Shown: positions 25,344 through 34,566, numbered from the stretch's first letter. The stretch: 64,000 nt of DNA from Cryobacterium levicorallinum (GCF_004402405.1 NZ_SOFE01000006.1:1-64000), one strand, 5' to 3'. Numbers and translations: made by a program. Notes: generated from the sequence alone by a model not told the origin.

Positions 25344-26264
25344 TCAGCCGACCTCACTGCGCAACGGGAGCGTGCGCACGCTGGCAAACTGCCGCGGGCG
25401 ACCGTCGATCGGGTCGGTGAAGCGCACCTCGTTTGCCAGCAACTGCAGGGGGCGGGTGAAATCGTCGATCGCGATCTCTCGCACGACCGGATAGATCGGG
25501 TCCTCACTGATCGGAATCCCGAGGCCGAGCATGTGCATGCGCAATTGGTGGGTGCGGCCGGTGCGCGGCGTCAGTCTGTAGACACCCAGGCCGTCGATCA
25601 CCGAGTCGAGTTCGATCAACGACTCAGCGTTGGCCGGCGCGTCCGGCAGTACCTCGGCCTGCCACTGACCACGGCGGGTCGTGAGGTGGTTGCGCACCGT
25701 CACAGGCAGGTCGAGGCTCGGCAGCAGCGGTGCCAGCGCCCGATAGGTCTTGGCGACCTCCTGCCGTTGGAACATCGACTGATATGCCCCGCGCCACCGC
25801 CGCTCGGTTGCCAGCACCACCAGCCCCGACGTCACCCGATCCAGCCGATGCAGCGGCGAGAGCTCCGGAAGCCCGAGTTCGGCGCGCAGCCGCACCACCA
25901 CGCTCTGCACGACGTGGCGCCCACGGGGAATGGTCGAGAGGAAGGCGGGCTTGTCGATCACCACGAGGCGATCGTCGCGATAGATCAGGTGGATGGGCCC
26001 CGGAACAACTGTCTCCGCGGCCAGGTCGCGGTGGAACCAGACAAAGGTGTTCGGTCGGTACGGGTCGAGACCGGCCACCGCGGTGCCGCTCTCGTAGACG
26101 AAGCGCCCGTCGGCCAGAAATCCAGTGGCGTCAACGAACTCCGACAAACGCTCATCCAGCCAGGCGCCCATCGTGTCCCAAAGCGGATGCTGCGCCCGTT
26201 CCGGCGTGCAGACCCACGCGGCCTCGAGGCCGTGACGTTGCGGAAGTGGCGAGCGCGGCGGCAT
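25344..26264 (-). CDS. RluA-family pseudouridine synthase
   Basis: A 306-residue protein. The catalytic motif is LSPLHRLDRVTSGLVVLATE with the active-site Asp in HRLDR (about residue 141). Other family blocks are IYRDDRLVVIDKPAFLSTIP, TYRALAPL and the C-terminal RTGRTHQLRMHMLGLGIPI. The N-terminal 90 residues form a separate domain and carry no S4 motif, unlike RluD. This is the actinobacterial RluA-like subgroup acting on rRNA or tRNA; the target uridine is unknown. Transcribed alone. Confidence 0.9.
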   Translation of the reverse strand: MPPRSPLPQRHGLEAAWVCTPERAQHPLWDTMGAWLDERLSEFVDATGFLADGRFVYESGTAVAGLDPYRPNTFVWFHRDLAAETVVPGPIHLIYRDDRLVVIDKPAFLSTIPRGRHVVQSVVVRLRAELGLPELSPLHRLDRVTSGLVVLATERRWRGAYQSMFQRQEVAKTYRALAPLLPSLDLPVTVRNHLTTRRGQWQAEVLPDAPANAESLIELDSVIDGLGVYRLTPRTGRTHQLRMHMLGLGIPISEDPIYPVVREIAIDDFTRPLQLLANEVRFTDPIDGRPRQFASVRTLPLRSEVG

Positions 26265-26529
26265 CCACTGATCGTACGTCTCGTCACCCTGTCACCGCGC
26301 GACGTACCTTCGGGATTTTTCGTTGACATCATCGCGAGAGTCCAATAGCGTTCCTCGTGAATCCTCCGAAAAAATCCCCGTAGCGGATCTCGGAAGGGCG
26401 ACCGGCTCTCTGCCTCGCCCTACTCTCGACCAGTTTCCTCAGACTCCCCGCTCCTGACGGCCTGATCGATTCCCTCGCCCCGTCGCACTCGCGGCCGCGG
26501 CGCCCTCGCCTCCAGAAGATTGGATTGCC

Positions 26530-26691
26530 ATGACTCATGAGATCACTGCCCCCATGACCGCCACGGAACTCCCCGCGCAACTCGACCGGGACACGACGAC
26601 CAGCGCCGGAACCGACTTTCGGCGCCGCCAGCTCGCCATCTTCAGAGAACGCCAGCACGAGGCCGAGCCCGAGCCCGCGGAGTCGCGTTAG
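26530..26691 (+). CDS. Small hypothetical protein (53 aa)
   Basis: ATG 26530 to TAG 26689-26691. The product begins MTHEITAPMTATELPAQLDR and ends in an Arg/Glu-rich helix (RRRQLAIFRERQHEAE). Codon positions look GC3-rich, as in real genes here. There is no good ribosome-binding site and no recognised family. A hairpin follows 50 bp downstream, which supports a short transcript. The 265 bp before it contain no other candidate gene. Confidence 0.4.
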   Translation: MTHEITAPMTATELPAQLDRDTTTSAGTDFRRRQLAIFRERQHEAEPEPAESR

Positions 26692-26739
26692 GCCTAGATT
26701 GCCCTCGATCGCTTTGCGCTACGACGAGATCTAAGCCTG

Positions 26740-26778
26740 CGGGACGACCGCCGCGTTAAGCGCGAGGTGGTCGTCCCG
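26740..26778. terminator. Hairpin terminator candidate
   Basis: CGGGACGACC (26740-26749) pairs with GGTCGTCCCG (26769-26778), with inner CGCG/CGCG pairing. No clear T-tract follows, so it may be a weak terminator or an mRNA 3' structure. Confidence 0.5.
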
Positions 26779-26825
26779 TCAGCTTCTGCGGCAATGAAGT
26801 GGATGCCTGCGGCCTCGACCGCTCG

Positions 26826-27131
26826 TCATCGAACACCTGGTGCGGGGATAGCCGAGGGTTCGATGTGCAGAGCGCGCAGGACTCGGCGAATCGCAGCGAT
26901 GCTCGTGACAAGTCTGCCGCGCTCGATGGCTGACAGAACAGTCAGGTCCACGTCGGCGGCCGCGGCGAGGTCGGCTCGGCTCAGGCCGCGAATAGCGCGT
27001 TCATCACTGACCCGCTGGGCCAGGTCGACTCGTTCGCGGAGGTACGCGGCATGTCTGCGTTGGAGCATCTGCCGCACCCTGGCATCATTGCCGGCCACCG
27101 CATGGGCAATGAGATTGGACCCCGCATTCAA
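26826..27131 (-). CDS. XRE-family helix-turn-helix protein (antitoxin-like)
   Basis: A 101-residue protein. The HTH is in the second half: RGLSRADLAAAADVDLTVLS then AIERGRLVTSIAAIRRVLRA, followed by LHIEPSAIP. The N-terminal helix-rich part (residues 1-45) may mediate dimerisation. Size and layout resemble antitoxins of HipB or HigA type, but no partner toxin is recognisable next to it. Confidence 0.72.
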   Translation of the reverse strand: MNAGSNLIAHAVAGNDARVRQMLQRRHAAYLRERVDLAQRVSDERAIRGLSRADLAAAADVDLTVLSAIERGRLVTSIAAIRRVLRALHIEPSAIPAPGVR

Positions 27132-27336
27132 GCCGGCAGGCGGCTAGCCATTGAACCAATCCGCGAGCACCGCAGCTGGCGCATCGCTGCCACGCAGAAA
27201 GCGGATGCGCTGTGCGTTCCCTGGTCCTCGAGTTGAGCCCTTCAAGGGAGTTGGTGCGAAAGAAATGAATAAAGGCATCCTGTGAACGCGGCGCGAGCGG
27301 GCGGCGCGACGGCGTGTGTCGAGTCGCCGACGAGTC

Positions 27337-27464
27337 TTAAACGACCCACGCCTTGCTCCCCGGCTTCCTGTTCGCGGGGATGCGCCCTCGTTCGATGAGC
27401 TTGCGCACACCACGCTCGCTAATACGTCGAGCCACGCAGCTGTGTCCAACAGGGCAGTAAACAC
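27337..27464 (-). pseudogene. PIN-toxin start fused to an HTH fragment (degraded toxin-antitoxin remnant)
   Basis: GTG 27464, four bases after the upstream antitoxin stop, opens a frame reading VFTALLDTAAW. This is the start typical of the PIN-domain toxins that follow such excisionase-like antitoxins. The acidic-residue core of the PIN domain is missing. In a neighbouring frame an HTH tail (RRISERGVRKLIERGRIPAN to KAWVV-stop at 27337) takes over. A deletion has apparently joined the first codons of the toxin to another HTH gene. The region 27132-27336 shows nothing else supportable. Confidence 0.45.
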
Positions 27465-27468
27465 TCGC

Positions 27469-28014
27469 CTAGCCTGCCAGCGCCCCCGCCCTGGCCCGCC
27501 GCTGGGCACCGAGAGCTCGGCGAGTCTGGCGCGCCTTCGTTAGGATCTCGTCAACAGTTGTCTCGTCATCAAGAGTCGACCGCATCGCCTCGAGAGCGTC
27601 GTATTGTTCTTGGCGCCGTCGATCCCGAAAAGCCATCACATCGACAAGGAGCACGCGCCGATGGGTACCGACTCGTTCAAAGGGAAGCTTCTGCTCGTCA
27701 AGGAGTTTCACCAGCGTTGGCCTGCTGATACCGAGGAGGTCCGCTGCCTGCTGAGTGGTGAGCGTCTTCGACTGCGGCAAGATACTGACAGCGAGCCCTC
27801 GCTGCATGGATTCAATTACTTGCAGGAGAACCCTATGGATCTCCTCTGGAATTTCCACTTGGTCACCCGTTGCGGCGCCGGCGAGGAAGTAATGCGGAAG
27901 TGGGGCCTCTCGATCGGCCGCTTCATGTGCCGCAAGAAAATCGTGCACGCGGGCGACACCAGCCAGATCGTTGCAGACGTATGTCTGTTGACTCAATGCC
28001 ACCGCGTTGCTCAT
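27469..28014 (-). CDS. Excisionase-type HTH antitoxin (partner of a PIN toxin now deleted)
   Basis: ATG 28014 with AGGGAG upstream gives 181 residues. The HTH is KTLTTQQAADLLGISRPTLV followed by KLLDEQKLPFERVGTHRRVL (about residues 84-123), the MerR/excisionase-like fold of antitoxins paired with VapC-like PIN toxins. The tail RRQEQYDALEAMRSTLDDET would normally contact the toxin. The downstream toxin gene is reduced to a stub, so this is probably an orphan antitoxin. Upstream (28015-28080) is AT-rich, as expected of an autoregulated promoter. The rest of 28080-28255 has no clear gene. Confidence 0.78.
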   Translation of the reverse strand: MSNAVALSQQTYVCNDLAGVARVHDFLAAHEAADREAPLPHYFLAGAATGDQVEIPEEIHRVLLQVIESMQRGLAVSILPQSKTLTTQQAADLLGISRPTLVKLLDEQKLPFERVGTHRRVLLVDVMAFRDRRRQEQYDALEAMRSTLDDETTVDEILTKARQTRRALGAQRRARAGALAG

Positions 28015-28255
28015 CACTTCTCCCTATCCGAAAGAAACGTAACATATTTGTGTAGATTTCGACTGAGAATTTAATGGCTGCCCCGTCACCGAGTTATTCG
28101 AGCGACGACAAGCCCCGCGAGGCATTCGACATTTGTGGCCAGGGCGATGGGACCCCAAGCCGCGGTTTCCCGCGGCAACACTTCCCCGGAGCGGCCGTGA
28201 ACGGCGTCATCATGCGGCCGACCACGCCTTCAGCATGGCCTCAGGCCGACCTTCG

Positions 28256-29017
28256 TCATGTCCGGTCCGCGGCAAACCGCAGTGCCATCGACTCCATTTG
28301 CTCCATCACGAGCTTGATGGCGGCGGGCTGCTGGTCGGGCGGGTAGCCGTTCACCACGAGCAACCGCTTGATCGACGAGCGCAGCTTGGCACGCACATCG
28401 TCGCGCACGGTCCAGTCGGTGCGCACGTCGCGGCGCATCACCTGCACGAGCCCGCGCGCGATGTCGGCCAGCTTGCCCTCGCCCTGCAGATCCACGGCGG
28501 ACTCGTTCTGCGCCACCGCGTCATAGAACGCCAGTTCATCACTGGTCAGCGCCGGCTTGAAGTGCAAACCGCGCTGCGACTCGGCCGCGACCTCCCGCGA
28601 CATCTCCACGAGCGCGGCAATAACCTCGGCCGAGGTCAGCTGCTGGTTGGTGTACTTGTTCATCAGCTCGGTGATGCGCTCCGAGAACGCCCGCTGCCGC
28701 ACCATATTGTTGCGAGTGGATGCCACGGCCTCCTCGGTCAGCAACTTGCGCAACGCTTCAATCGCCAGATGCGGGTTGCGCGCCTGCTGCGTCTTAGCGA
28801 CGAACTCTGGCGTCAGATCGCTCAGCGACGGCTTCGGCATGCCGGCCGCCTCGTAGATGTCCAGCACCTCACCCGACGACGTCGCGGACGCGATCAGCTC
28901 CCCCAACAACCGCTGGATCTCCTCGGGGATCGGCTCGCCGCGGGACTGCCGGTCGAGGGCATCCGCTTTGGCCATCCACACTCTGATCTCCTCGTAGATC
29001 TGCTCTTCTGGTCGCAA
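28256..29017 (-). pseudogene. Type I restriction enzyme HsdR C-terminal fragment
   Basis: The 254 residues correspond to the C-terminal helical (DUF3387-type) domain of HsdR: EALRKLLTEEAVASTRNNMV, RQRAFSERITELMNKYTNQQ and LAFYDAVAQNESAVDLQGEG with the RDVRTDWTVRDDVRAKLR tail. The nuclease and SF2 motor domains, about 750 residues, are absent, and no hsdM or hsdS is nearby. The first residues RPEEQIYEEIRVWM are internal to a normal HsdR. Remnant of a lost restriction system. Confidence 0.75.
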
Positions 29018-29088
29018 AAAAGCCAGGTTCTGCGATCCCGAGCACAGCGCCCAGGCCCGCGAGAGCTGCCCCGAGTAAGGGCGTCAGA

Positions 29089-29553
29089 ATGACTACCAGC
29101 CAGCGCCCCGCTCCGACCGGCGTACCGACCACCCAGCAGGAACAATTTCTGCTTCCCGCTCCCCCGATTCAGGCGGTCACCATGCACAACCCGCCGATCT
29201 CGCAGAAATCGTTCGTGGCCACCTGGCTGCTTTCTTGGCTGCTCGGCATCTTCGCCGTTGACCGTTTCTACCTCGGCAAGATCGGTACCGGCCTCTTGAA
29301 GCTGGTGACCTTCGGCGGGTTGGGGATCTGGTGGCTCGTCGACCTCATCCTCGTGCTGGTCGGTGCCCAGCGCGACAAGCACGGCCTCACACTCGCCGGC
29401 TACGGCCAGTTCAAGAAGGTCGCCTGGATTGTCACCGGCGCGGTGACCGTGATGTCGATGATCGTGTCCGGTATCAACGCGGGTAATAGGCCGAGTGAGA
29501 GTCCGGCCGCTGTGGCGCCGGCCGCCGCTGGCTGCCTCGTGGCACGTGTTTGA
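29089..29553 (+). CDS. TM2-domain membrane protein, probably C-terminally truncated
   Basis: ATG 29089 gives 154 residues. A proline-rich cytoplasmic N-terminus (1-45) is followed by the TM2 domain: SFVATWLLSWLLGIFAVDRF then YLGKIGTGLLKLVTFGGLG and IWWLVDLILVL (about 51-100). A third helix, WIVTGAVTVMSMIVSGINAG, comes next. Many actinobacterial relatives carry an Ala/Pro-rich linker and an Ltp-type lipoprotein-like repeat domain after this. Here the linker AAVAPAAAG runs straight into a hairpin repeat and stops, so the C-terminal domain was probably lost. Confidence 0.75.
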   Translation: MTTSQRPAPTGVPTTQQEQFLLPAPPIQAVTMHNPPISQKSFVATWLLSWLLGIFAVDRFYLGKIGTGLLKLVTFGGLGIWWLVDLILVLVGAQRDKHGLTLAGYGQFKKVAWIVTGAVTVMSMIVSGINAGNRPSESPAAVAPAAAGCLVARV

Positions 29554-29607
29554 TCCCCTGGCACTGGTTCGAACCGGTGCCGGCTTCTCGAACACGTACC
29601 ACGAGGC
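29534..29607. repeat. Hairpin-forming intergenic repeat, copy B
   Basis: Outer arms 29534-29553 and 29588-29607 match at 18 of 20 positions. Nested inside is a 22-bp near-palindrome (29560-29581, GGCACTGGTTCGAACC core). The right arm, CTTCTCGAACACGTACCACG, resembles copy A and the half copy at 35,707. It overlaps the end of the TM2 gene. Confidence 0.8.
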
Positions 29608-29704
29608 GCGACCACTTCTCCTGATCGGCGTGGCAGAACCGTGCGACGACGTTTTTGTAGTTAAACGGCGTGACTGCCTGGGAACGCGCCAGCGGCTGAC
29701 TTGC

Positions 29705-30088
29705 TTAAAACGACACTCCGCACACCAGCGCCGCGTTGGCGAACGGCGTCGCCTCGCCCGTGCGTATGAAGAGCTTGGCCGTCGCGGAGAAGGACTTCAA
29801 CTCCGCGTGGTTGATGTACTCGATGTCTTTGAAGCGTTCGGCCAGCCAGGCCCCCGCGGGGGCGGTCTTGGCCTCCTCCGCCGCCACGCAGCCCTGAAAC
29901 ACCATCTCGTCGAGCAGGGCGTCGAGAACCTGTTCGAACCGCGGGATACCGTGCACCAGAGCGAGGTCGATCACGGGAACCCCGGGCGGAATCGGCATGC
30001 CGCAGTCCGCGAGCAGAATGATATCCGTGTGACCCAGCCGGGCGAGTGCTCCCGACAGCTCGGCGTTCAAAATTCCCCGCTTCTTCAT
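29705..30088 (-). CDS. rbsD: D-ribose pyranase RbsD
   Basis: A 127-residue protein with the RbsD/FucU fold. MKKRGILNAELSGALARLGH contains the catalytic His (about 20), and LLADCGMPIPPGV and the C-terminal FIRTGEATPFANAALVCGV are family hallmarks. It interconverts beta-pyranose and furanose ribose so that ribokinase gets its substrate. Last gene of the ribose operon; its start overlaps the rbsK stop by 4 bp. Confidence 0.95.
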   Translation of the reverse strand: MKKRGILNAELSGALARLGHTDIILLADCGMPIPPGVPVIDLALVHGIPRFEQVLDALLDEMVFQGCVAAEEAKTAPAGAWLAERFKDIEYINHAELKSFSATAKLFIRTGEATPFANAALVCGVSF

Positions 30089-31059
30089 GCGTGAACCTGG
30101 GCTTTCACCGTCGGCAGCTCGTCGGCCAGGGTCGGATAGGAGGGCTGGGTTCCCCGGCTCTGCACCGCGAACGCGCCCACCCGCACGGCCAGGCGAACGG
30201 CCTCAAGCAGACTCGTCCCGGCGGCAAGCTGCGCGCTCAGCGCGCCGACGAAGGCATCACCGGCTCCCGAGCTGTCCACGGCGACGACCGTCGGCGAAGC
30301 CACGGAATGGGTGCCCTCGCGGTCGCCGCAGATCGCCCCGCTGGCACCACGGGTCAGTACAACGGATGCGACGCCCCACTCCAGCAGTCGGGCAACCAAG
30401 TCGGCGTCCTCGGCCGGAACGGAGCGCTGCGGAGCCAGTTGAGCGAGCACGAGGGCAGCCTCGTGCTCGTTGACGACCAGCGGGTCGGCGCGCCGGATAG
30501 CGGCGGGATCCAATTCGATCACGGGCGCCAGATTCAACACCACGCGTCCCGTTGCCAGCCGCGCCGCCAAGGCGATTCCCGCCGCGGGGATCTCGCCCTG
30601 GAGCACCACGACGGCTGCGGCCGCGATGATGTCGGCGCAGGCCTGAACGACCTCTGCACCCATCAGGGCATTGGCACCGGGGACGACCACGATGGTGTTC
30701 TCGCCATCGTCGGCCACGCTGACCAACGCCAGCCCGGTGGGGGCGTCGACCGTACGCACGGCCGACTGGTCGACACCGGCGCGAGTCAGAATCGCGGTGG
30801 CGACGTGGGCCTGTGCATCCCGGCCCACGGCGCCGACCAGAAGTACGCTCGCACCGAGTTGGGCCGCGGCCACCGCCTGGTTGGCCCCCTTACCGCCCGG
30901 CAGAAACTCCATCGACGTTCCGATGAGGGTCTCCCCCGGCTGCGGGTGGCGGTGCACACGGATCAGCTGGTCGACGTTGATGGAACCGACGACAACAACC
31001 GAACCGCGCTCGACGATGCCGATCGGTGGAACGAGCGCACTACTGGCCAGATGAATCAC
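30085..31059 (-). CDS. rbsK: Ribokinase RbsK
   Basis: A 324-residue PfkB-family kinase; the first 18 residues precede the family start VVVVGSINVDQLIRVHRHPQ. Signature 1 is LPGGKGANQAVAAAQLGA (about 53-70), signature 2 VVAVDSSGAGDAFVGALSAQ (about 264-283) with the catalytic Asp in GAGD. It makes ribose-5-phosphate from ribose and ATP. Overlaps rbsB by 4 bp and rbsD by 4 bp. Confidence 0.95.
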   Translation of the reverse strand: MIHLASSALVPPIGIVERGSVVVVGSINVDQLIRVHRHPQPGETLIGTSMEFLPGGKGANQAVAAAQLGASVLLVGAVGRDAQAHVATAILTRAGVDQSAVRTVDAPTGLALVSVADDGENTIVVVPGANALMGAEVVQACADIIAAAAVVVLQGEIPAAGIALAARLATGRVVLNLAPVIELDPAAIRRADPLVVNEHEAALVLAQLAPQRSVPAEDADLVARLLEWGVASVVLTRGASGAICGDREGTHSVASPTVVAVDSSGAGDAFVGALSAQLAAGTSLLEAVRLAVRVGAFAVQSRGTQPSYPTLADELPTVKAQVHA

Positions 31060-31997
31060 TTGGTGAAATCGCCGACATTCGTCTTGGTGACGGAGACGAC
31101 CTCGACCGGCACGGTCGTCTCGATCGCTTCGCCCTTGATGGCCTTGACGGCGAATTCGATGGCGAGCTTGCCGAGTTCGGCCGGCTGCTGGGCAATGGTA
31201 GCCACCAGGGTGCCCGCTTCAATTGCGGCGAGTCCATCAGCGGTGCCGTCAAAGCCGACGACGAAGACCTCGGTGCCGGCCTTGGCGCCGAGCGCCTGAA
31301 TGGCGCCGAGCGCCATCTCGTCGTTCTCCGCGAAGAGACCAGTGACACCCGGGTTGGACTGCAACAGGTTGGTCGTCACATCGAGCGCGGCGGCGCGGTC
31401 GAAGTTGGCGGTCTGCGTGGCGACCACGGTGATGCCGGGGTAGGCCAACATGCCTTCCTCGAAGCCGGCACCGCGCTCGCGGCTGGCCGACGTTCCGGCC
31501 ACACCCTGCAGGTGAATGACGGTGCCCGCTTCGCCCATGGCCTTGGCGAGTTCGTCGGCCGCCTGGCGCCCGCCGGCTACGTTGTCGCTGGCGACGAGTG
31601 AGGCGAGGTCGACTCCGGTGACGGTGCGGTCAACGCCGATAACCGGAATACCGGCCGTGATCAAATCGCCAACGGCTGAGGCCGCGGCATCCGAGTCGAC
31701 CGGGTTGATGATGACGGCCTGGGCACCGCTGGACGCAGCGGTGGCGAGCTGATTGGCCTGGGTGGCGGAGTCGTTCTGGGCATCGACGATGCTCAGTTCC
31801 ACTCCGGCCTCGGCGGCGGCAGCTTCTGCTCCGTCGCGCAGTTCCACGAAGAACGGGTTGTTCAGGGTGGAAATCGCGAGCACGATTTTATCGCCGGACG
31901 CCTCAGCGCCGCCTCGGCCACAGGCGGTGGTGCCCGCGAGGATCAAGGCCGCTGTCGCGGTCAGTGCCGCGATTTTGAGGAACGAGGATGACTTCAT
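31056..31997 (-). CDS. rbsB: D-ribose ABC transporter substrate-binding lipoprotein RbsB
   Basis: A 313-residue protein with a lipoprotein signal peptide: basic start, ALTATAALILAGTTACG with lipobox LAGTTAC-like Cys near residue 26. The mature part is a type I periplasmic-binding fold: ISTLNNPFFVELRDGAEAAA, IINPVDSDAAA, VIGVDRTVTGVDLASLVASD and GLFAENDEMALGAIQALGAK. These match ribose-binding proteins closely. It delivers ribose to RbsC/RbsA. It lies 71 bp downstream of rbsC. Confidence 0.94.
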   Translation of the reverse strand: MKSSSFLKIAALTATAALILAGTTACGRGGAEASGDKIVLAISTLNNPFFVELRDGAEAAAAEAGVELSIVDAQNDSATQANQLATAASSGAQAVIINPVDSDAAASAVGDLITAGIPVIGVDRTVTGVDLASLVASDNVAGGRQAADELAKAMGEAGTVIHLQGVAGTSASRERGAGFEEGMLAYPGITVVATQTANFDRAAALDVTTNLLQSNPGVTGLFAENDEMALGAIQALGAKAGTEVFVVGFDGTADGLAAIEAGTLVATIAQQPAELGKLAIEFAVKAIKGEAIETTVPVEVVSVTKTNVGDFTK

Positions 31998-32068
31998 TGT
32001 TTTTCCTTTGGGTGGGGATGGAACGAACGGGGAGCGGTGAAAGATTGGTGGATGCTGGCAGCGTCGAG

Positions 32069-33040
32069 TCAGCTGCTGCGCGTTTTGCGGCGCAGCACGT
32101 CGATGCCCACGGCCAGGGCGATCACGAGGCCGATGACGACCTGTTGCCAGAACGACGTGACATTGAGCAGGTTCAAGCCGTTGCGAATGACGACCAAAAC
32201 CAGGGCTCCAACCAGGGTGCCGGAGATCCTGCCGAGTCCGCCGGCCAGGGAGGCGCCGCCGATCACGACGGCCGCAATGGCGTCGAGTTCGTAGCCGGCA
32301 GCTGCCTGAGGCTGCGCGGAGTCAAGCCGGCCGGCGAGCAGCAGCCCGGCGAGGGCCGCGAACAGGCCGGCCAGCGTGAAGACGGTGACCAGGATGCGCT
32401 TGACCGGCAGTCCCGATAGCCGCGCCGCTTCGGCGTTGCCGCCGACGGCATACATCGAACGGCCGATCACGGTGCGGTTGAGGATGAACGAGGCGACCAG
32501 GGCGGCGATGACGAGAATGACGATCGGCATCGGAACCGGTCCCAGATTACCGCCGAGAAAGGAAACCTCGGGCGCGGTCTTGATCGGGCGGCCGTCGGAG
32601 ATGACCAGGGTCAGTCCCCGGGCCACGCTGAGCATGGCGAGGGTGGCGATGAAGGAGGGAAGCTTTCCGTAGGCGTTCGCCATACCGTTGATGGCACCGG
32701 CCAGGGCTCCGACGAGCAGGCCTCCCACTAGGGCGAGCCACCCCGGAAGCCCGGCGCTGGCGAACATCCAGCCCGAGGACATGGCCGACAGTGCAGCCAC
32801 GCTGCCGACCGACAGGTCGATCCCCCCGGCAACGATTACGAAGGTCATACCGAAGGCCAACACGGCCACGGTGGAGACCTGGATGCCGATGTTCAGCAGG
32901 TTCGGCCCGGTCAGAAAGTCGGGGGTGGCGATGAACAGGGCGAGGCAGAGCGCGACGAGGCCGACCAGGGCACCGTTGTTGGCGAGGAACTTCTTGTAGT
33001 CGAGGCCGCGGCGCGGCGTCGGCAGGGTGGTGGTGGACAT
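32069..33040 (-). CDS. rbsC: Ribose ABC transporter permease RbsC
   Basis: A 323-residue protein with eight to ten helices. BPD_transp_2 family blocks are VIVAGGIDLSVGSVAALSAM, GLTLVISDGRPI, YAVGGNAEAARLSGLPVKRI (the EAA-like contact with the ATPase) and ELDAIAAVVIGGASLAGGLG. It is the membrane channel of the ribose importer. It lies 11 bp downstream of rbsA. Confidence 0.95.
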   Translation of the reverse strand: MSTTTLPTPRRGLDYKKFLANNGALVGLVALCLALFIATPDFLTGPNLLNIGIQVSTVAVLAFGMTFVIVAGGIDLSVGSVAALSAMSSGWMFASAGLPGWLALVGGLLVGALAGAINGMANAYGKLPSFIATLAMLSVARGLTLVISDGRPIKTAPEVSFLGGNLGPVPMPIVILVIAALVASFILNRTVIGRSMYAVGGNAEAARLSGLPVKRILVTVFTLAGLFAALAGLLLAGRLDSAQPQAAAGYELDAIAAVVIGGASLAGGLGRISGTLVGALVLVVIRNGLNLLNVTSFWQQVVIGLVIALAVGIDVLRRKTRSS

Positions 33041-33051
33041 GAGGTTCTTCC

Positions 33052-34566
33052 CTATCTCTGTTCGTGCTTCTCGTCGACATCGCGGGCGGCGAGTGTCATG
33101 ACTGCGTCTTGAGTGGCCTCCGCGGCCGTGAGCTCACCGGCGAGTCGGCCGTCACGCATCACCAGAATGCGGTCGCTCATGCCGAGCACCTCGGGCAGTT
33201 CGCTGGAGACCATGAGGATCGCTCCCCCGGCCGCCGTGATTGTGTTCATCAATTCGTAGATTTCGACCTTGGCACCCACGTCAACACCGCGGGTGGGTTC
33301 ATCGAGCAGCAAGACCGTGGAGGCAGCGATGATCCAGCGGCCGAACACGGCTTTCTGCTGGTTGCCGCCGGAGAGGGCACCGATCGGTTGATCGATGGTG
33401 TGCATGCGGATGCGCAGTTTTTTCGCAACGGCGGCGGCCCGACGGCGCTGGCCGGCGAAGTCCACCAGCCCCAGTTTCGCGGTGGAGGCGAGGGTTGCGT
33501 AGCCCAGGTTGTTATTGACGGAGGCGTCGAGCACCAGTCCCTGCGCCTTGCGGTCCTCCGGAACATGCCCGATACCAGCAGCGATGGCAGCCTTGATATT
33601 TCCGTTGGGCAGGCTTTGTCCGCGAACGGTGACTGTGCCGGAGGTGTACCGGTCGGCGCCCGCGATCGCCCGGATCAGTTCGGTGCGACCGGCACCGACC
33701 AGACCCGCGATTCCGAGCACCTCGCCGGCTTTGACGGTGAAGCTGATGTCGCTAAACCGCCCTGTTGACGTGAGCTTCTCCACGGTGAGGATTTCTGCGG
33801 CCTGGCTCAGGTCTGCGGAGTCCCGGGGAAACTGGTCGTCGATGCCGCGGCCGACCATCAGCTTCACGAGCTCGTCTTCGGGTGTCGAAGCGGGAACCTC
33901 CGCGATGTATTCCCCGTCGCGTAGCACCGTGACGGTGTCGCCCACCTCGGCGATCTCGTCGAGGTGATGGCTGATGAACAGCATGCCCACGCCCTGCCGT
34001 CGCAGATCGGCCATGACGGCAAACAGGCTTTCGGTTTCGTGTCGGGTAAGCGCCGCGGTGGGTTCGTCCAGGATGAGGATACGGGCGTCGACGCTCAAGG
34101 CCTTGGCGATTTCGACCAGTTGCTGCCGGGCGATGCCCAAGTCCCCCACCAGGGTGTCCACGTCGATATCGAGTCCGATCAGGTCGAGCGCGGCACGGGC
34201 CTGCCGTCGCATGGCGCGACGGTCCACGAGACCGTGCCGGGTCGGCATCCGCCCGAGCATGACGTTCTCGGCAATACTCATGGTGGCAACCAGGTTCAGT
34301 TCTTGATGGATCGTGGCGATGCCCAGCGCCTCGGCCGCTCGGGTGTTTGGCAGGGTGACCGTTGTACCATCCACCACGATGTGGCCGGAATCTGGCTGGT
34401 AAACCCCGGCCATCATCTTAATCAGGGTGGACTTGCCGGCACCGTTCTCCCCGAGCAGCACCTGCACCTGGCCCGGGTAGACGCTGACCGTGACATCGTC
34501 GATGACCGTGACCGGGCCGAAGACCTTCCCCACGTTTTGCAGGGTGAGCAGCGGTTGTTGTGTCAT
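33052..34566 (-). CDS. rbsA: Ribose ABC transporter ATP-binding protein RbsA
   Basis: The real start is ATG 34566 (MTQQPLLTLQNVGKVFGPVT); the open frame extends farther only as a shadow of rbsR. The 504-residue product has two fused ABC domains. Domain 1 has Walker A GENGAGKST, signature LGIARQQLVEIAKAL and Walker B ILILDEPTAAL. Domain 2 has the degenerate Walker A GLVGAGRTE, signature LSGGNQQKAVFGRWI and VLLLDEPTRGVDVGAK. A degenerate second P-loop is normal for sugar importers of this class. The start is one base from the rbsR stop. Confidence 0.95.
   Translation of the reverse strand: MTQQPLLTLQNVGKVFGPVTVIDDVTVSVYPGQVQVLLGENGAGKSTLIKMMAGVYQPDSGHIVVDGTTVTLPNTRAAEALGIATIHQELNLVATMSIAENVMLGRMPTRHGLVDRRAMRRQARAALDLIGLDIDVDTLVGDLGIARQQLVEIAKALSVDARILILDEPTAALTRHETESLFAVMADLRRQGVGMLFISHHLDEIAEVGDTVTVLRDGEYIAEVPASTPEDELVKLMVGRGIDDQFPRDSADLSQAAEILTVEKLTSTGRFSDISFTVKAGEVLGIAGLVGAGRTELIRAIAGADRYTSGTVTVRGQSLPNGNIKAAIAAGIGHVPEDRKAQGLVLDASVNNNLGYATLASTAKLGLVDFAGQRRRAAAVAKKLRIRMHTIDQPIGALSGGNQQKAVFGRWIIAASTVLLLDEPTRGVDVGAKVEIYELMNTITAAGGAILMVSSELPEVLGMSDRILVMRDGRLAGELTAAEATQDAVMTLAARDVDEKHEQR

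Noticed and set aside
27144..27336. C-terminal-looking stretch on the minus strand ending in AAVLADWFNG
   Set aside because: It could be a toxin remnant, but no start, domain or partner could be supported.
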